A DNA stretch of 64,000 bases from G963422275 sp963422275 (GCA_963422275.1 OY729418.1:2418001-2482000), one strand, 5' to 3'. Counted from the first letter of the stretch, positions 26,297-35,535 are shown. Notes: generated by a model not told the origin, from the letters alone. Numbers and translations are program-made.

Positions 26297-27436
26297 CTAT
26301 GTCCGGTCCTTGAAGAGCTCGCGGGCGATAATCGTGCGTTGTATCTGATTGGTTCCTTCGTAGATCTGGGTGATTTTTGCGTCCCGGTAGAGTCGTTCTG
26401 CCTCGGAACCGCGAATGTAGCCTGTTCCCCCGAACACCTGCACTGCGTCGGACGAGCGTTTTACAGCCATGTCCGCTGCGACGCATTTGGCCATTGAACA
26501 GGCCATGGTTGCGTTTTCCCCCCTGTCCAGCTTGGCTGCTGCCGAAAGGACAAGCAAACGCGCCGCTTCCACATCCATGGCAATGTCGGCAATTAACCAC
26601 TGGATTCCCTGGAAACCCGCGATTGGTTGTCCAAACTGCTTGCGCTGGCGAGCATAATCCAAGGCGGCATCCAGTCCGGCCTGACCAATTCCGACTGCCA
26701 GTGCCGCAATGCCGACCCTTCCTTTGTCGAGGACGCTCATCATCAAGTGGAATCCTCGTCCCTCCTCGCCCAAGAGGGCGTCGTCAGGCAAACGAACGTC
26801 GTTGAAATGAAGAGCACCCACAGGACTTGCGCATTGCCCCATCTTCTTTTCCTTTGGACCTCGCTCCACTCCAAGAGCATGAAGGTCAACGATGAAGATC
26901 GACATTCCGCGATGCCCAGCTTGCTTGTCGGTCACGGCGAGAACGAGGCCAACGTCCGCAATTGGAGCGTTGTGTATCCATATCTTTCCACCGTTCAGGC
27001 GCCATCCATTTTCGTCGCGCGAAGCCTGGGTTCGGATGCTTGAAACGTCTGTTCCCGCTTCAGGTTCGGTGATGCAGTAGGCGACCTTCTTCCGCATGTT
27101 AATGATGTCGGACATCAGAGCGTGCCGCTGGTGTTCGTTTCCATGCCGCACGAGGAGCGTGGAAACGAGTTCAACCAAGCCGCACTGGTCAGCAATGCTC
27201 GCGTATCCACGCGACAGTTCTTCCATGACCAGAGCGTACGACACTGCGTCGAAACCGGGACCTCCCATGTGTTCTGGAACGCATATTCCGAAAAGACCAA
27301 GGTCAGCCATTTGGCTATAGATGTCATCGGGGAAACGCTCTGATCGATCCAACTCTTCCGCAACGGGACGGATCACCTCGTTCGCAAATTTTCGGGCGAT
27401 TTCACGAACCTGAGCCTGGTTTTCGTCAAGCTGCAT
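26297..27436 (-). CDS. Acyl-CoA dehydrogenase
   Basis: About 379 residues, the family norm. Flavin and substrate motifs are CITEPEAGTDVSS and WIHNAPIADVGLVLA; the C-terminal block has QVFGGTGYIRGSEAERLYRD and the catalytic glutamate of the short/medium-chain class in QIYEGTNQIQR. The enzyme makes an alpha,beta double bond in an acyl-CoA and passes electrons to ETF. I chose the ATG at 27436 (MQLDENQAQV) because AAGGA lies six bases upstream; the longer frame from 27523 has no such site. The MaoC gene lies downstream. Confidence 0.93.
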   Translation of the reverse strand: MQLDENQAQVREIARKFANEVIRPVAEELDRSERFPDDIYSQMADLGLFGICVPEHMGGPGFDAVSYALVMEELSRGYASIADQCGLVELVSTLLVRHGNEHQRHALMSDIINMRKKVAYCITEPEAGTDVSSIRTQASRDENGWRLNGGKIWIHNAPIADVGLVLAVTDKQAGHRGMSIFIVDLHALGVERGPKEKKMGQCASPVGALHFNDVRLPDDALLGEEGRGFHLMMSVLDKGRVGIAALAVGIGQAGLDAALDYARQRKQFGQPIAGFQGIQWLIADIAMDVEAARLLVLSAAAKLDRGENATMACSMAKCVAADMAVKRSSDAVQVFGGTGYIRGSEAERLYRDAKITQIYEGTNQIQRTIIARELFKDRT

Positions 27437-27659
27437 TGCATTTCCTTGTAACTGCATAGTTACTACAGTTTTGTTCGCTCGCAAGTCAAGAAGAGTGCAC
27501 CATCCGCTTTGGTTCGCACACAAGTTGAAGCGCGCAAGATGAAACGGCAGCTTCCTGCTCGGCTTGAAACGCGATTGCCTTGGGGCTGATTCGCGCGATC
27601 TTGACTTGCCGCCCCGGCGAAGGCATGCTCAGATAGAGGCTACGGAGGGTTGCTGCGCG

Positions 27660-28661
27660 ATGAGCACGGCGAGCTTAGAGACATTGCGTGAGGCGTGCGG
27701 GGCGACGCTGCGACAATGGCCGGACGGCCTCGCGGCGGTGTTGTTCGGCAGCCGCGCCCGCGGCACACACCGCCCGGACAGCGACTGGGACATTGCCCTT
27801 GTCTCGCGCTCCGAGAGCCAGCTGCCGGATGGAATCCCGCTCCGGGAACTGGACGGTGTTGACGTGTGGGTGCTGCCGGAGTCCGATCTTAGGCAAAGGG
27901 CCAACGCGTTGGGATCGCTGGCCTTCGAGGTGGCTCGCGACGGCCGATTGATCGCTGGCCGCTGGAAGCGGCCGCAGACGGAGGGAATAAGGGTGAGTAT
28001 CGACGTCAAGGTCTGGAAAAGCAACATGGGCCAAGCCTTGGACGACGTACATGCCGCGGCGGCCTCCCTCGATCGCGTTGCGTGGAAGGAGGCCTTGGAC
28101 GAAGCCGCTCGTGCATGTGGCCGATTTGTTTCGTGTTCCGCGGACTCGGCCGAGTTTCTTGGCAAGGCCGCACTGGTTCGCCGCCTCGTCCAGCCGGAAT
28201 CGACCCATAATCTCGACAGGCTGGCGAAGGAGTTGGAGAACGCGCGCCCGGAGCATGCCGCTATGGCCGCACGTCTGCGCGAACTGAACGGCGATACCTC
28301 CCGTCACCATCTAGGGCCCTACGCGGAGGTTGAGGTGAAGCCCGGTGACTGCATCCGTGCCGGCACCCGTCTCGCCGCCACGCTTGCGCTCTGGATCGAC
28401 GAGATCGAAGGGGTTTTCGCGAACGCGACCTTGGAGGACCCGGCCCTAGAGGCAGTTGCGCATGCGCTCACGCGCGAGGCGTCGTCCGCTGCTCCACGAA
28501 TTCTGGCGCTTTTTGCGGGAGCCTACAGGTCGGATTACCCGGAAGAGGGCACTGGCGATGAACGGGACGTGGTGGAGGCAGCCATGGCAACAGTGTCAAA
28601 CCTATTGCCGGTGGTGCGGGATTTTGCGGAGCGAGCGGAGGGCCACGCGGCGTCTGACTGA
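27660..28661 (+). CDS. MNT-type nucleotidyltransferase with helical C-terminal domain
   Basis: About 333 residues. The N-terminal domain has the minimal nucleotidyltransferase motif VLFGSRARGTHRPDSDWDIA, with the GS loop and the metal-binding DxD. The rest is helical and could be a HEPN-like partner domain, as in MNT/HEPN toxin-antitoxin pairs, but no R-x4-6-H motif is clear. If so, toxin and antitoxin halves are fused. The ATG at 27660 follows GGAGGG (27644-27649). The gene is richer in G and C than its neighbours, and an integrase fragment lies about 75 bases downstream, so it was probably acquired. Confidence 0.75.
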   Translation: MSTASLETLREACGATLRQWPDGLAAVLFGSRARGTHRPDSDWDIALVSRSESQLPDGIPLRELDGVDVWVLPESDLRQRANALGSLAFEVARDGRLIAGRWKRPQTEGIRVSIDVKVWKSNMGQALDDVHAAAASLDRVAWKEALDEAARACGRFVSCSADSAEFLGKAALVRRLVQPESTHNLDRLAKELENARPEHAAMAARLRELNGDTSRHHLGPYAEVEVKPGDCIRAGTRLAATLALWIDEIEGVFANATLEDPALEAVAHALTREASSAAPRILALFAGAYRSDYPEEGTGDERDVVEAAMATVSNLLPVVRDFAERAEGHAASD

Positions 28662-28736
28662 TGTTCTTCTTGCCTTCTTGATATCTATCTCGGGTGCACT
28701 CCCCGAGGGGCTCGCGCATGCGGCCCGGGCGCAATT

Positions 28737-28850
28737 CTAGATGGTGAAGGACTTGACCCCGAAGGGATGCACCCGCACTCCGAAATGCGCCAGCGCGCTG
28801 TCCCAGATTGCATGTTCCTTCGCTCCGGCTTCGCGGTTGTGATGGTGATC
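28737..28850 (-). pseudogene. Tyrosine integrase N-terminal fragment (DUF4102-like arm domain)
   Basis: A minus-strand frame reads REAGAKEHAIWDSALAHFGV, then RVHPFGVKSFTI and a stop. It aligns well with the start of the integrase at 38.7 kb (AKPGAKEYTLWDNLLAHFGV). Only this arm-type domain is left. It marks an old integrated element beside the nucleotidyltransferase gene. Confidence 0.7.
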
Positions 28851-29038
28851 ACGGCGAGCCGGGAATGGTGGTTCCAATTTGTCCTGATCGATCTCTTTCT
28901 CGCTAGGGCTGCAATTCGGGGTTGGAAAGTTGATGTAGCTTCATGACCGGAAATTGCAGGTTCGATGGAGCGCATTCGTTGACATGAAAGACTCTCGTTG
29001 GAATATTGGGAAACGGAATGGATTGGGAGGAAACAGCC

Positions 29039-30961
29039 GTGATCGGTTACCCAACTAGCTTGAAGATCTTCGGGACAGACGAAATAACTTCTCCAACCCG
29101 CTTGGTCAAAGTTGGCGACCTTTCGCTTGAGGTCGAACTTGATGCTATTCGAGCCATCCGCTGGAAGGGGGTGGAGGCAGTAAGCGGAATATACTGGCCC
29201 ATACGCGACTCGAACTGGATTGCGCTGGAACAGGAAAACGTAAGGGAATCTCTAACGTCGAACGGCGAAAAGGTAGAATTTGACCTCAAATTCTCAATCG
29301 CGAAAGGCATGCTGAACTGCGAACTTAGTTTGAACGCAAGCAAGAGCGGCTTCCTGGAGCTTCAACTCTTGATGATTCCACAAGTCGATTTCAAGACGAA
29401 CAGATCTGGTTTCGCTGTGCTCCATCCGATTTTCGGGGTTGCCGGCAAGCCGCTCGCTGTGACTCATTCGGACGGTTCGAGGGATGAAATGGAGTTTCCG
29501 CTTCTGATTTCACCTGGACAGCCCGTATTCGACATCGCAGGCCTGCGCCACGAGGTGGAGGGCGTTGTCGTGGACATCTCGTTCGACGGCGAAATCTTCG
29601 AGATGGAGGATCAGAGAAACTGGTCTGACGCGTCCTACAAGACTTACTGCCGCCCGCTGGTGTTTCCGTTTACCTATACGCTCAGGGCAGGAAAGACCGT
29701 TCGCCAGTCGATTGCCATCTCGCTGTCCGGCAGCCCGTCTGGTGCGAGGAGTCCAGTGCGGAAGACGCTGGCACTGGACCCAGTGCCGAAACCGTTTCCC
29801 GACGTCGGCTTGGCGCTTGAAAACGGCTGGATGTGCTCCTCCGAAAACAATCACTTGGTTGCGGCAGCCAGCCCGAAGTTCTTCCAAGTTCGAATTGATT
29901 CTTGCACTGATTCCGCTTTTCTGCGGGAAGTGGCGCGATTTTCAGAAGAAATGCGGGTCGAGATCGATCTAGAGGTCGTCGTTGCTGGCGACCGCGATGT
30001 AGATGAATCTCTTCGAGCCGCTGCAGATGCGCTGGCCGTAGCTGGCGTCGCCCCGAGTCGAGTCCTTCCGTTGCCTGAAGGATATCTGACAAGTCATCAG
30101 CCGACCGGTCCTTGGCCGAAAGGCGCCACGCCAGCGGAAGCGGTGGCGGCCTTGAGGCGCGTCTTTCCGGATGCGATGGCGGGTGGAGGCGTCCTGACCA
30201 ACTTTACGGAGTTCAACCGGCACCCGCCGAATCCAGAACTTTGCGATTTCGTGAGTCACGGGATGACGGCCATCGTTCACGTGGCGGACGACCGTTCGGT
30301 AGTCGAGACGCTGGAATCATATCCTTCGATATTTGCCAGCGCCGAAGCGTTGGCCAAGGGGCGGCCTTATCGCCTAGGGCTTGTCTCGATTGGGATGCGC
30401 TCGAATCCCTATGGTCCGGCGGTGGCCGACAACCCGGACATGAAGAGGCAGATCATGGCGATGCACGACCCTCGACACCGGGGATTGTTCGCTGCGGCCT
30501 GGATTGTTGGAGCACTTGCGAAGACCGAAGGGCACGAAGTTGAGGCGGTTTCGCTGGGTGCGCCAAGCGGGCCTTTCGCGATCGTTTTCGAGCACCAGAG
30601 CGGTCTCGGTCAAGGTGCCGGCGAATCAGGTTCCACGAGAGTTCTCCCGATGTTTCACCCGTTCAGAGCGGCCGCTGCAATGTCCCGAAAGAGACGGCTT
30701 GCGGTTTCCGGACTTCCTGATGGAGTGTTTGGCATCGCGGTCGAGCACAGCAAGTGCGTCGAGATGATCTTGGCCAACTTAAGTGAAACAGGCACCAGCG
30801 TTGTCACACATTTCGCCGATGGATTCGCATCGGTACTGTCAGACGAGTCATTTGCTAACGCGGTCTCAGATGAAGACTGGATTACACGCGCCCGACAACC
30901 TTTTGAAGGTGCACTAGAGTTGCCTGCATTCGGTGTGGGATTTATCTCGGCAAAAAGCTGA
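29039..30961 (+). CDS. apnL: D-apionate lactonase
   Basis: About 640 residues. The sequence matches the D-apionate lactonase (ApnL) family as I remember it: YWPIRDSNWIALEQEN, KTNRSGFAVLHPIFGVAGKP and especially EIFEMEDQRNWSDASYKTYC. ApnL opens D-apionolactone to D-apionate in the oxidative breakdown of the branched plant sugar D-apiose. The GTG at 29039 is chosen because GGGAGG (29025-29030) lies at correct distance; a longer TTG frame starts at 29006. It precedes the HpcH/HpaI aldolase and the 2-hydroxyacid dehydrogenase on the same strand. The other known apionate genes (apnO, oiaK, oiaX, oiaT) are not seen here. Confidence 0.8.
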   Translation: MIGYPTSLKIFGTDEITSPTRLVKVGDLSLEVELDAIRAIRWKGVEAVSGIYWPIRDSNWIALEQENVRESLTSNGEKVEFDLKFSIAKGMLNCELSLNASKSGFLELQLLMIPQVDFKTNRSGFAVLHPIFGVAGKPLAVTHSDGSRDEMEFPLLISPGQPVFDIAGLRHEVEGVVVDISFDGEIFEMEDQRNWSDASYKTYCRPLVFPFTYTLRAGKTVRQSIAISLSGSPSGARSPVRKTLALDPVPKPFPDVGLALENGWMCSSENNHLVAAASPKFFQVRIDSCTDSAFLREVARFSEEMRVEIDLEVVVAGDRDVDESLRAAADALAVAGVAPSRVLPLPEGYLTSHQPTGPWPKGATPAEAVAALRRVFPDAMAGGGVLTNFTEFNRHPPNPELCDFVSHGMTAIVHVADDRSVVETLESYPSIFASAEALAKGRPYRLGLVSIGMRSNPYGPAVADNPDMKRQIMAMHDPRHRGLFAAAWIVGALAKTEGHEVEAVSLGAPSGPFAIVFEHQSGLGQGAGESGSTRVLPMFHPFRAAAAMSRKRRLAVSGLPDGVFGIAVEHSKCVEMILANLSETGTSVVTHFADGFASVLSDESFANAVSDEDWITRARQPFEGALELPAFGVGFISAKS

Positions 30962-31050
30962 CGGGATGACTTTGCCCAAACTCGCGCGGTGGCCGAATCG
31001 CATTGTGACCGACTACGTTATCAAGACCCCGGTAGATCCAAGCCTGAGAA

Positions 31051-31233
31051 GTGGTTCAACCAACAGGTTCGCGAACATATGGAAGTTTCTCGCTTGCCGG
31101 GGCACGCGTCGTTGCGGAGCTGGACACGCATTTCACGAACTTGCCCGGCGAACTAACGGCATTGACGATAGCCATCGATCGAACCGTACTCTTTGAAGCC
31201 GAGATCGGGCACGCCATCATGTCGGGAAACTGA
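31051..31233 (+). CDS. Small unassigned frame between apnL and the aldolase gene
   Basis: A 60-residue frame ends 27 bases before the aldolase start and includes ARVVAELDTHFTNLPGELTA. It may be the tail of a decayed gene. The whole gap from 30962 to 31260 shows no other feature. Confidence 0.25.
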   Translation: MVQPTGSRTYGSFSLAGARVVAELDTHFTNLPGELTALTIAIDRTVLFEAEIGHAIMSGN

Positions 31234-31260
31234 CCGGGCCTGAGGAATTGAGAGGAGAAA

Positions 31261-32040
31261 ATGCCTGTATTCAGGGAGTTAACACGCAGCAAGTCGCTGA
31301 AGCTCGGCACTTACATCGGAGAGTTCGCGACGCCCGGAATCGGAAAAATACTTGGAGCGGCCGGTTGCGATTTCGCGTTCGTCGATATGGAGCATAGCGG
31401 CTTCTCCTTTGAAACCGCTCGGTCGGCGATCGGTCATCTTCATGATTCCGGGGTGGCCACGGTGCTGCGTCCCCCATCGCAGGCAAGCCACCACTTGGCA
31501 CGCGCTTGCGACATTGGGGCTCAGGGAATAATTCCACCGATGCTGAGTACGGCGGAACAAGCCAGAAATTGTGTTTCTTCGATAAATTATCCTCCAAAGG
31601 GAAGTCGCGGATGCGCGTTGGGGATAGCGCATGACGATTTTCGCCAGGCTCCCGTTTTCGACGCGCTGCGACTCGCAAACGGGAAAACCTCGTTCGTCGC
31701 GCTGATCGAGACCGAAGAGGGAGTTCAAAACAGTGACGAGATTGCTTCGGTGGAAGGAGTTGACTGTCTGTGGATCGGGCATTTGGACCTTTCCCTTTCC
31801 CTTGGCATACCCGGCCAGTTCGAGAATCAGCGTTTCCTCGACGCCGTCGGGGTCGTGATGGACTCCGCGACGAGGCACGGCAAGAGCATCGGAAGACTTG
31901 TGGGATCGACGGACGAAGGTGAGCGGTTGTTTCGCGACGGATGCGATTTCATCTGCTACCTCGGCGACGTGTGGCTGTTCCAACGTGCCTTGAGGGAGGC
32001 TTTTGAGGAAATTCGTTCGCGGTCCAGCGACAAGGGATAG
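31261..32040 (+). CDS. HpcH/HpaI-type class II aldolase
   Basis: 259 residues of the family that includes 4-hydroxy-2-oxoheptanedioate and 2-dehydro-3-deoxyglucarate aldolases, which use a divalent metal to cleave 2-oxo-hydroxyacids to pyruvate or similar plus an aldehyde. Motifs: FAFVDMEHSGFSFE near the N-terminus, ACDIGAQGIIPPMLST, a metal-binding glutamate in ALIETEEGVQN and aspartate in WIGHLDLSLSLGIPGQ. AGGAG precedes the ATG. The dehydrogenase gene follows after 14 bases. Substrate inferred from apnL context. Confidence 0.85.
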   Translation: MPVFRELTRSKSLKLGTYIGEFATPGIGKILGAAGCDFAFVDMEHSGFSFETARSAIGHLHDSGVATVLRPPSQASHHLARACDIGAQGIIPPMLSTAEQARNCVSSINYPPKGSRGCALGIAHDDFRQAPVFDALRLANGKTSFVALIETEEGVQNSDEIASVEGVDCLWIGHLDLSLSLGIPGQFENQRFLDAVGVVMDSATRHGKSIGRLVGSTDEGERLFRDGCDFICYLGDVWLFQRALREAFEEIRSRSSDKG

Positions 32041-32054
32041 AGGCAGGTAGGAAT

Positions 32055-33134
32055 ATGAGCAAGTTCAGGCTAGGGTTGAGCGGGGATTTCGTCAAGGCGG
32101 ACGGGACAGTTGCGTTTCCGTCATTCGACCTTTCTCTCTTGGACCGGGATCCCAGAATCGATTGGTCCTATGTTCCGGTCACGGCCGGCCGACTCGATGC
32201 AAGGGACATCAAGGGCTTCGATGCCCTAATCCTGCTCGCGCCGCGTTTCGACGCGAACAGCTTTCCCGGAGATGGGCAACTTGCCGCCATTGCGCGTTTC
32301 GGAGTGGGTTATGACAATGTGGATGTCGCTGGCTGCGATGATCACGACGTTGCCTTGATCATCACGCCGAGCGGTGTTCGCCGCCCGGTTGCAGTCGCGA
32401 TTCTCACTTATGTCCTGGCGCTGTCCGGCAATTTGCTGATCAAGGACGGGTTGACCCGGGAAGGCCCAGACGGATGGACAAGGCGCGCGCAGTATATGGG
32501 GCAGGGACTTGTGGGCCTGACACTGGGATCGATCGGTGTCGGCAATATCGGCCGCGAATTGTTCCGTTTGGCTGCTCCGTTCGGCCTCAAGTTCATTGCG
32601 TGCGACCCTTATGTCCAAACGGGCGTCGCAGAGGAACTCGGGATTGAAATGGTCGATCTGGCCGAGGTGTTCCGTCGATCGGATTTCCTGTGCATGAACT
32701 GTCCGCTGACTGACGAGACAGCCGGGCTCGTCGACGCGGACAAGCTGGCCCTTATGAAACCGACGGCCTATCTGATCAACACGGCTCGCGGACCAATCGT
32801 CGATCAAAAGGCTCTGACGGCTGCGCTGCAGAACGGAACCATCGCCGGAGCGGGACTGGACGTGTTCGAGGAGGAGCCGAGCAGTGCAGACGACCCGCTG
32901 TTCCAGTGCGAGAACGTCATCGTGACTCCGCATTCATTGTGCTGGACCGATCAGTGCTTCGCCGAGATAGGTGCTGCGGATGTCAAGGCAATCATGGATA
33001 TAGTCGAGGGAAGAGTCCCAGACGGCTTGGTCAACAGTTCAATTGTGGACAGTCATAGCTGGCGCAATCGCCTGGACCGATTTCGTAAAAACTTCGGGAG
33101 CGGCGGAAAAGACGATGCTGTCGAGGCATCCTGA
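32055..33134 (+). CDS. D-isomer-specific 2-hydroxyacid dehydrogenase
   Basis: 359 residues of the phosphoglycerate/glycerate dehydrogenase family, NAD-dependent. The nucleotide motif is GSIGVGNIGRELFRL; the catalytic arginine is in NTARGPIVDQKAL, and the histidine in VIVTPHSLCWTDQ. It ends with an unusual basic tail. It is in one operon with the HpcH/HpaI aldolase gene and probably apnL. A role in oxidising or reducing a glycerate- or apionate-like acid is plausible but not shown. Confidence 0.85.
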   Translation: MSKFRLGLSGDFVKADGTVAFPSFDLSLLDRDPRIDWSYVPVTAGRLDARDIKGFDALILLAPRFDANSFPGDGQLAAIARFGVGYDNVDVAGCDDHDVALIITPSGVRRPVAVAILTYVLALSGNLLIKDGLTREGPDGWTRRAQYMGQGLVGLTLGSIGVGNIGRELFRLAAPFGLKFIACDPYVQTGVAEELGIEMVDLAEVFRRSDFLCMNCPLTDETAGLVDADKLALMKPTAYLINTARGPIVDQKALTAALQNGTIAGAGLDVFEEEPSSADDPLFQCENVIVTPHSLCWTDQCFAEIGAADVKAIMDIVEGRVPDGLVNSSIVDSHSWRNRLDRFRKNFGSGGKDDAVEAS

Positions 33135-33231
33135 GAGAAATTACGTGCAAGAATTCTGACATCTGGAATGTCGTGGCATGCGGTTTTGCGTTCCATTTGT
33201 GTTCGGTCCTCGAACTGCTTCGATGCCGGCC

Positions 33232-34218
33232 TCAAAGGTCGTGCATCAAGGCAGGTTCCGAAACCTTCAGGTCGTCCTCCAGGCAACGATTCGCGGGAAT
33301 TCCATTGTCGACCAGATGAGCGTGGAATGCCTTGACAGCTTCTTGGGAGTTTAACTCGCCCTCGACGACCGCCCTCATCATTCTGACAATCTGTTCGGAA
33401 TCTTCGCTGAACAGGATTTTTCTGCCGAACAGGGCAACTCTTGCACCAAATTTCTCGCTCTGGCGAACTAGTTCAAGAGTGTCTCGGGTCGTGCCGGCGC
33501 CACCTCCGAGCACACCGACAATCAGGTGGCCGGGGTCATAGCGGCATAGCTCTTCCATGGCGCGTGGGCCGTTGAACGGAATCTTCAAGAACTGAGGCCT
33601 GTCACGTCGCGTCAGTCCGGCTAGACACCGGACGATGCAATCGTTGACATATTCCGGCAGGTTTTCCCGCTCTATGCCGATATCGATCTGCGGATTGAAA
33701 ACCTCGAGAAAGTAGCGAAGACCTGTGCCGGAAACATCGTCCAGAAAGCGATGAAAATTCTCAAGGAAGCTCTGGTCGCTGTCAAGGTCATTTGAAAACG
33801 TGATCGAATACAATCCCAAGTCCACGAGATTGGAAACTTTCTTCACTCTTGCCGAACGAAAGTCGCGTGCTGGAAAGGCCTTGTACTTGGAATGACGCGG
33901 TCCCCAAATGTCGGTGGCGTCATTCAAGCGGACGGCTGGCGTGACGGAGGACTCATCGAAGACCCCATCCGTTACCAGTCTTTCAGCCGCCGAGGCCGAC
34001 ATTAGCATGATATCGACCAAGCCCGTACCAGTGGTCCGGCGCATTGCCGCCAAATGGTCGGGAAATGTCTTGCAGTGGCCGGACCCTTCCGATGACAGAC
34101 CGAATGCTGTGACACCCCTTCCCATGTCACCATCCTTGGCGTCGGCAATAATGAAATCGGCATGCTTGTATTTTCCCTCCCAAATGCTCTTCAGCTTCTG
34201 GTCAAGGCTCTTTTTCAT
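33232..34218 (-). CDS. Class I aldolase of the FbaB/LsrF (DhnA-like) type
   Basis: About 328 residues. The barrel carries a candidate Schiff-base lysine in PQFLKIPFNGP and the phosphate loop GVLGGGAGTTRDTLEL with VALFGRKILFSEDSEQ. Proteins of this type include class I fructose-bisphosphate aldolase and LsrF. The ATG at 34218 (MKKSLDQKL) follows AAGGGG; a longer frame starts at 34275. It faces the hydroxyacid dehydrogenase gene, about 100 bases away, so it is in the locus but in its own transcript. The substrate is unknown. Confidence 0.75.
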   Translation of the reverse strand: MKKSLDQKLKSIWEGKYKHADFIIADAKDGDMGRGVTAFGLSSEGSGHCKTFPDHLAAMRRTTGTGLVDIMLMSASAAERLVTDGVFDESSVTPAVRLNDATDIWGPRHSKYKAFPARDFRSARVKKVSNLVDLGLYSITFSNDLDSDQSFLENFHRFLDDVSGTGLRYFLEVFNPQIDIGIERENLPEYVNDCIVRCLAGLTRRDRPQFLKIPFNGPRAMEELCRYDPGHLIVGVLGGGAGTTRDTLELVRQSEKFGARVALFGRKILFSEDSEQIVRMMRAVVEGELNSQEAVKAFHAHLVDNGIPANRCLEDDLKVSEPALMHDL

Positions 34219-34651
34219 TAAGGGACCCCTTTCTGAAAGCGATTGAGGTCGTTGGCATACTTGATCTGTTAGCATCCAGACAAGCCAATGACTACATGGT
34301 CAAAATTCAAGACGATATTTGGCAAGCAAAGATCGCGTGGTTTCGGATTTGGATTCGCTGGCATGTCCTCTGCAAAGCAATCGCGTTGCGGGGACAATTT
34401 CACGACTTCGGGCAAAAGTGGATCGCGAACGCATCTTGAAGCCGTTTTAGTCCATTCATTTGCGATTTGGACTTTAATGTTCTGATTTCCGATTGCGTGA
34501 AAGGGGAAAGGATTTCTGAGCAGTTTCTCACCGCAGCAATTGTCAGCAACGGAGCGAGGAAAATAACAAATGATCCAGACAGGGCGGCACCGACCACCAT
34601 GGAGTTTCGCTCGGCTTACATGGCAGTGGCGGTCAATGGTTGGTTCCAGCC
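34219..34651. other. Intergenic stretch, nothing recognised
   Basis: Should hold the promoter of the minus-strand aldolase gene. Frames here do not look like protein. Confidence 0.4.
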
Positions 34652-34686
34652 TTGACACCACACGACACCTATCATATTGATAGGTG
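34652..34686 (+). promoter_or_regulatory. Promoter with palindromic operator for the DUF4258/HTH pair
   Basis: TTGACA (34652-34657) and TATTGA (34675-34680) are 17 bases apart. A perfect 9-bp inverted repeat, CACCTATCA-TAT-TGATAGGTG (34666-34686), covers the -10. This is the expected place for autorepression by the antitoxin. Confidence 0.7.
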
Positions 34687-34754
34687 CATGGCTGAGGTAG
34701 TTCCCATCAAATATCCCAATTAAGACAGCCGAGTCCCGCATTCGGCACATTCAA

Positions 34755-34994
34755 GTGTTAGATGACGACAAGCTCGATTTCGATCACCCGCATTTTCAAG
34801 AACGGTTGCGAGAAAGAGACATCACAATGCGTCAAGTTCTGGCAACATTGCGGAAAGGCAATGTGATTGATGGGCCAAGACGAGACGCCCATGGGGACTG
34901 CAGAGTGAAGTTGAGTCGGTATGTTGCCGGCAGGAGAATCCAAGTGTTGTTGGCATTTAACCACAATAAGTGCACGGACGTCGCCGTCATATAG
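34755..34994 (+). CDS. DUF4258-type putative toxin
   Basis: About 79 residues, with FDHPHFQERLRERDITMRQV, GPRRDAHGDCRVKLSRYVAG and VLLAFNHNKCTDVAVI. This matches small DUF4258 proteins, a group related to mRNA-interferase toxins that often pair with an HTH antitoxin. No ATG is available; GTG at 34755 is the likely start, without a good ribosome-binding site, and the frame is open back to 34701. The antitoxin gene starts 10 bases after its stop. Toxic activity is inferred from family and arrangement. Confidence 0.7.
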   Translation: MLDDDKLDFDHPHFQERLRERDITMRQVLATLRKGNVIDGPRRDAHGDCRVKLSRYVAGRRIQVLLAFNHNKCTDVAVI

Positions 34995-35004
34995 GGGAAT
35001 TGCA

Positions 35005-35454
35005 ATGACCGAACATTACTTGTACACCGAAAGCGGGTTGGACAACATCCAGCTCGTTAACGGGTTTGAGTTCATAAATGGCAGGCTACGAATTCACAAC
35101 ATCGAAGGCTTGCATCGTGCGATAGGGCAATGGCTAGTCTTGACCAGGAAGAGGCTTTCCGGCGCAGAAAGCCGGTTTCTTCGTCATGAATTGGAATTGT
35201 CGCAGGCACGTCTTGCAAGATTGTTGGGGGTTACCGAACAGTCCGTGCTTCGATGGGAGAGAAAGAGAGAGCGAGACATAGGAAACTCTGCGGCTGAAAG
35301 GGCTCTGCGCTTGATCTATCTCGAAAAAGCGCTAGGCGACTCAAGAGTGTCCGAAGCATTGGAACTCATTGCCGACCTGGACGATGAAATTGACCGGTGT
35401 GCCGAGTTTGCGTTTTCCGATACTCAGGAATGGCGCGAAAACATAGCCGCATAA
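35005..35454 (+). CDS. HTH (MqsA/Xre-type) antitoxin
   Basis: 149 residues. The N-terminal part (GLDNIQLVNGFEFINGRLRI) is the short partner-binding segment, and the HTH domain is HELELSQARLARLLGVTEQS with VLRWERKRE. It is likely to bind and silence the DUF4258 protein and to repress both genes at the palindrome upstream. AGGGGA precedes the ATG at 35005. The acidic tail is typical of such antitoxins. Confidence 0.8.
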   Translation: MTEHYLYTESGLDNIQLVNGFEFINGRLRIHNIEGLHRAIGQWLVLTRKRLSGAESRFLRHELELSQARLARLLGVTEQSVLRWERKRERDIGNSAAERALRLIYLEKALGDSRVSEALELIADLDDEIDRCAEFAFSDTQEWRENIAA

Positions 35455-35535
35455 TTTGCTGGCATGGCGGGAGGGGCTTATGCTGGAAAAGGATAAGGCG
35501 CGGCGAAACGTTGCTGGCCTTGCGTGACACAGCTA

